Below are positions 22,533 through 25,212 of a stretch of 25,212 nt of DNA, piece after piece. Below the pieces are notes generated by a model. It did no database searches. It had not been told where the DNA came from and worked only from the letters and a program-made list of their open reading frames with translations. Both the position numbers and the translations under genes were made by a program. Location of the stretch: contig JBBSTY010000050.1 of NCBI GenBank assembly GCA_038235385.1, positions 1 through 25,212 on the forward strand, in the 5' to 3' direction. The stretch's first letter is position 1, and every line of letters begins with the position of its first letter. The DNA comes from JBBSTY01 sp038235385 (lineage in GTDB: Bacteria; Actinomycetota; Acidimicrobiia; Acidimicrobiales; Acidimicrobilacustridaceae).

Positions 22533-23756
22533 TCAGGCGACGACGGTGTCCGGCGCAGCGCGGAGGAGCGCCATGTTCGCGTCGGGCGGCAGCTCCTCGA
22601 GGGGTATCGCGAGCTCCTCCACCGTCGGCCCGTACTGCGCTGCGAGCGGCGCGAGCGCGTCGAGATCGAAGCCGTAGAGCTGGGCGGCGTTCCCACCGAG
22701 CAGCTTGCGCTTCTCGGCTTCGTCGATGTGGCTCATCGAGAGTCGGAGGTGCTCCCGCGAGAACGGGCCGCTGCCTTCGTCGTGGGGGTAGTCGCTCCCC
22801 CACATGAACCGATCCGGGCCCAGCACCGACCGGGCATCGACGTCGGCCGCAGCGGGGAAGCTGGCGCCGAGCCACACGTTCTGCTCGAAGTACTCCGTGG
22901 CCGAGCGGGGCAGGGCGTTCTCGTCGGTGTACTTGAGCTCACCGATGGACCCACCGCGCACGCTCGCGATGATCCCGTCGAGTTGCGCCAGCATGGAGGG
23001 GAAGACCGACGCCCCGGCCTCGGTGATCACGAACTTCATGCGCGGGAAGCGCTCGAAGACGCCCGAGAGGAGCATGTGCACGAACGGTCGCAGACCGTAG
23101 AAGGAGACCTCGGAGATCATGATCATCGGCACCGACGCATAGCGGCCGTAGTTGGGTGAGCCGGTCCCGCCATGGAGGTGCACAGGGATGTCGAGATCCT
23201 GGAGCGCCGCCCACAAGGGGTCGTACTTCGGGTCGTAGAGCGGATCCACCCACTTCACGTCGGGAGCGACCGTCGGGAGGAGAACGCCACCGCGAAGGCC
23301 GTGCTCCTTGATCCAGGTGGCATCCGCGATGGCGTCGTCGATGTCGTTCAGGAAGATCTGACCGATCCCGGCCCGACGGTCGGGGCGGCGCGAGCAGAAG
23401 TCGACCATCCAGCGGTTGTGGGCGTGGATGCCGGCCCGGCGGCGGTCGTACTCCTCGGGCTTCGGCGGTCCGGCGAACAGGACGAACCCCGGGTAGAACG
23501 GCGGAACGGTGTTCGGGAAGAGCACCTCGCCCACGACGCCGTCAGCCAGCTGATCCACGTCGCGACGATCGTCGTCCCAGTTGCGGATGCGCAGGTCGGT
23601 GTCGCGCAGATCCTTCCAGGGGTTCTTGTACTCACCCCGCCACGCGTCGAAGGCGTCGCGCCACGCAGGATCGAGGTACTCGCGGTACGTCTCGTGGTTC
23701 GCACCCGCGTGGGTGTCGGCCGAGATGATCGTGTAGGGGGCGGAGTTCGGTGCCAT
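22533..23756 (-). CDS. Amidohydrolase-2-family metal-dependent hydrolase/decarboxylase
   Basis: A 407-residue TIM-barrel protein. ISADTHAG (11-18) offers D14 and H16 in place of the canonical HxH, as in many actinobacterial members. HLHGGTGSP (193-201) supplies H193/H195, ITEAG (244-248) carries E247, and MWGSDYPHDEG (318-328) supplies the metal aspartate D322. Members of the Amidohydro_2 group include aminocarboxymuconate-semialdehyde decarboxylase and relatives that hydrolyse or decarboxylate aromatic or ring-cleavage products; this one cannot be assigned. ATG 23756 is the first start after the divergent promoter region. The TetR gene follows after two bases. The acyl-CoA ligase diverges, so the group looks like a small regulated catabolic module. 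Confidence 0.85.
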   Translation of the reverse strand: MAPNSAPYTIISADTHAGANHETYREYLDPAWRDAFDAWRGEYKNPWKDLRDTDLRIRNWDDDRRDVDQLADGVVGEVLFPNTVPPFYPGFVLFAGPPKPEEYDRRRAGIHAHNRWMVDFCSRRPDRRAGIGQIFLNDIDDAIADATWIKEHGLRGGVLLPTVAPDVKWVDPLYDPKYDPLWAALQDLDIPVHLHGGTGSPNYGRYASVPMIMISEVSFYGLRPFVHMLLSGVFERFPRMKFVITEAGASVFPSMLAQLDGIIASVRGGSIGELKYTDENALPRSATEYFEQNVWLGASFPAAADVDARSVLGPDRFMWGSDYPHDEGSGPFSREHLRLSMSHIDEAEKRKLLGGNAAQLYGFDLDALAPLAAQYGPTVEELAIPLEELPPDANMALLRAAPDTVVA

Positions 23757-23774
23757 GGACCCAGCCTACCTGCT

Positions 23775-23805
23775 TTCCAGAACCAGAGTCTAGTATTCTT
23801 CGGTC
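23775..23805. promoter_or_regulatory. AT-richer island upstream of the amidohydrolase-tetR operon
   Basis: Bases around TCTAGTATTCTT are markedly less GC-rich than the surroundings and lie 20-50 bp before the amidohydrolase ATG, where its promoter belongs. On the minus strand TAGACT (23792-23787) fits TAnnnT. I find no good -35 partner. Confidence 0.4.
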
Positions 23806-23829
23806 ACGTCGTTCGTGGGCTCGGCCCGA

Positions 23830-23844
23830 GTGAACACCGTTCAC
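23830..23844. promoter_or_regulatory. 15-bp palindromic operator over the ligase -35
   Basis: GTGAAC and GTTCAC are perfect inverted repeats around ACC. The right arm overlaps the -35 box of the ligase promoter (TTCACC, 23840-23845), a position at which a bound dimer would block RNA polymerase. The adjacent TetR gene is the natural candidate regulator. Confidence 0.65.
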
Positions 23845-23868
23845 CCGGCGGTCGTGGTCCGGTAGGGT
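23840..23868 (+). promoter_or_regulatory. Promoter of the acyl-CoA ligase gene
   Basis: TTCACC (23840-23845) and TAGGGT (23863-23868) are spaced by exactly 17 bases and fit the main actinobacterial sigma-factor pattern. The expected transcript start is around 23875, which is also a GTG codon. The ligase ATG is 143 bases further on. Confidence 0.6.
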
Positions 23869-23874
23869 TCGCCC

Positions 23875-24018
23875 GTGACCACTGAGCCCGAGCCCGCCCC
23901 TGGACCCGCACGATCGCAACGATCGGGACCATCGCTGAGCCGCTCCTGCGCCGAGCGGTCCCCCGATGGGCTGCCGGTCCGGCGCCCGGAGACGATCCGG
24001 CCTGCGGGTGCGATCTGA
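23875..24018 (+). CDS. Possible 47-codon leaderless leader ORF before the ligase
   Basis: A GTG at the expected transcription start opens a 47-residue frame whose TGA overlaps the ligase ATG (TGATG). The peptide is Pro/Arg/Ser-rich with no motif, and its third-position GC is lower than in neighbouring genes, so it may not be a functional protein. It could still couple translation onto the ligase, whose start has only a weak ribosome site. Confidence 0.25.
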   Translation: MTTEPEPAPGPARSQRSGPSLSRSCAERSPDGLPVRRPETIRPAGAI

Positions 24019-25212
24019 TGGCGGTGCTCCTCGATGGGCCGGTCGCGACGTCGCCCGACGCTTCAGCGGTGATCGACGGCCGAGGGTCCACGACGTGGCG
24101 CCAGCTCGACGAGCGGGTGAACCGACTCGTCCACGCCCTGCGAGCCCGAGGGCTGGCGCTGGGCGACACCGTGGTCGCCGTGCTCGGCAACCAGTCCGAG
24201 CTGGCCGAGGTCTCGCTGGCCTGCCTCCACGCCGGGTGGGTGCTGGTGCCGGTGAACTGGCACTGGGTGGCCGACGAGGTCGCGTACGTCCTCGCCGATG
24301 CCGACGTCGCCGCCGTGGTCGTCGATCGTCGCTGGATCGAGGTCGTGAACGCAGCGCTCGATGCATCCCCGGATCGGGCACGTCGCGCCCGCGTCGTGGT
24401 CGGAGCAGTCGAGCCCGGGTTCGAGCCGTACGAAGCGGTGCTGGCCGGCGCACCCGACCGGGAGCCCGATGATCCCGAACGCGGCGGTCCGATGTTCTAC
24501 ACGTCGGGAACGACCGGACGACCGAAGGGCGTCCGCAGCTCGATCTCGTCGGTCGGCGGAACGCCCGAGGTCTTCACGCTCATCGCCCACTCCATCCGGC
24601 CGATGATCGAGCTACCGCCCGACGGTGGTGGGATGCAGGCCATCTGCGGCCCGCTGTACCACTCGGCGCAGTGGATGTTCGCGATGACCGCGCTGGCGTG
24701 CGGCACGCCTGTCGTTCTCCAGCACCGCTTCGACGCCGGCGAGCTGCTCGACCTCATCGACGAGCACCGGGTGACCAACCTGCACCTGGTCCCGACCCAG
24801 ATGCGCCGGCTCCTCGACCTGCCCGCCGACCGCCGGACTGCGTTCGACGGCTCGAGCCTCCGTGCGATCCTGCACGGAGCCGCACCGTGTCCTCCCGACG
24901 TCAAGCGCCGCAGCATCGGGTGGTTCGGCCCGATCGTCACCGAGTACTACGGCGGCACCGAGGGCGGGTTCCTGGCGCTGCTCTCGTCGCAGGAGTGGCT
25001 CGAGCGGCCGGGGAGCGTCGGCCGGCCGGTTCCGATGGTCGAGATCGCGGCGATGGACCCGAACGGGCGCCCGCTCGCCTCCGGCGAGGAGGGCGACCTC
25101 TACTTCCGCAGCCGCATGGGCAACGACTTCGAGTACCACAACGCACCGGAGAAGACCTCGTCCGCGCACCGGAGCGGTTGGGGCACCCTCGGTGACATCG
25201 GGTACTTCGACG
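24018..25212 (+). CDS. AMP-forming acyl-CoA synthetase/ligase, partial
   Basis: The first 398 residues of an ANL-superfamily adenylating enzyme; the gene continues past the right edge. YTSGTTGRPKG (161-171) is the phosphate-binding loop, VPVNWHWVADEVAYVL (77-92) lies in the N-terminal domain, YYGGTEG (310-316) is the adenine-binding motif, and GWGTLGDIGYFD (387-398) is the ATP-ribose motif reaching the hinge. The small C-terminal domain is missing only because of the window end. It activates a carboxylic acid to its CoA thioester via an acyl-adenylate. The HWVADEVAYVL and GPLYHSA wording resembles actinobacterial FadD-type enzymes for unusual or bile/steroid-derived acids, without fixing the substrate. 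ATG 24018 was chosen since the preceding in-frame codons look non-coding. It is divergent from the amidohydrolase-tetR operon and probably under the same repressor. Confidence 0.92.
   Translation, partial: MAVLLDGPVATSPDASAVIDGRGSTTWRQLDERVNRLVHALRARGLALGDTVVAVLGNQSELAEVSLACLHAGWVLVPVNWHWVADEVAYVLADADVAAVVVDRRWIEVVNAALDASPDRARRARVVVGAVEPGFEPYEAVLAGAPDREPDDPERGGPMFYTSGTTGRPKGVRSSISSVGGTPEVFTLIAHSIRPMIELPPDGGGMQAICGPLYHSAQWMFAMTALACGTPVVLQHRFDAGELLDLIDEHRVTNLHLVPTQMRRLLDLPADRRTAFDGSSLRAILHGAAPCPPDVKRRSIGWFGPIVTEYYGGTEGGFLALLSSQEWLERPGSVGRPVPMVEIAAMDPNGRPLASGEEGDLYFRSRMGNDFEYHNAPEKTSSAHRSGWGTLGDIGYFD

Noticed and set aside
1..25212. tRNA, rRNA, transposase, integrase, CRISPR or phage genes
   Set aside because: I looked for cloverleaf-like ends, inverted terminal repeats, DDE or tyrosine-recombinase motifs and regular repeats and found none.

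Overview
The window is a high-GC bacterial chromosome segment with a strong G/C bias at codon third positions and frequent GTG starts. The gene set includes an ethylmalonyl-CoA-mutase-type acyl-CoA mutase, an F420-type luciferase-like oxidoreductase, a TetR-controlled CoA-thioester gene group and an MtrB/LpqB-like sensor plus lipoprotein pair. This suggests an actinomycete, perhaps an Acidimicrobiia/Ilumatobacter-type marine or soil lineage. That placement is inference. I see no rRNA, tRNA, CRISPR array, transposase or phage gene.

Left third (1-8.0 kb). A partial acyl-CoA mutase (minus) diverges from a class II aldolase (plus). The aldolase converges with an APH-like phosphotransferase (minus). 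A MarR regulator and a ClC chloride channel/transporter with CBS domains form an overlapping minus-strand operon. A sensor histidine kinase and a GerMN-domain lipoprotein form a plus-strand ATGA-overlapping pair that resembles mtrB-lpqB but has no response regulator in view. A small single-pass membrane protein follows on the minus strand, with about 540 bp upstream of it holding no convincing gene.

Middle (8.2-15.4 kb). A GAF-domain protein and a cytoplasmic subtilisin-like protease are fused translationally by an ATGA overlap. An FGGY sugar kinase follows and converges with a thiolase across a strong hairpin. A GT-C-like multi-pass membrane protein and a membrane-anchored partner with a 25-bp overlap form a minus-strand envelope unit.

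Right third (15.4-25.2 kb). This is mostly acyl-CoA and aldehyde metabolism: aldehyde dehydrogenase, LLM/F420 oxidoreductase, an HSD17B10-like 3-hydroxyacyl-CoA dehydrogenase, an acyl-CoA dehydrogenase broken by a one-base frameshift, and a crotonase-fold protein lacking both usual catalytic glutamates. A hot-dog thioesterase-like protein, a TetR regulator, an amidohydrolase and a partial AMP-forming acyl-CoA ligase complete it. Together with the thiolase and mutase, these genes cover the types of step needed for beta-oxidation of branched or unusual acyl-CoAs, but the substrate cannot be read from the sequence.

The most notable non-coding signals are a perfect 29-bp palindrome in the acyl-CoA dehydrogenase/crotonase divergent promoter, placed over what looks like a leaderless promoter, and a 15-bp palindrome overlapping the -35 box of the ligase promoter. 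The most unusual gene arrangement is the GAF-subtilase pair.
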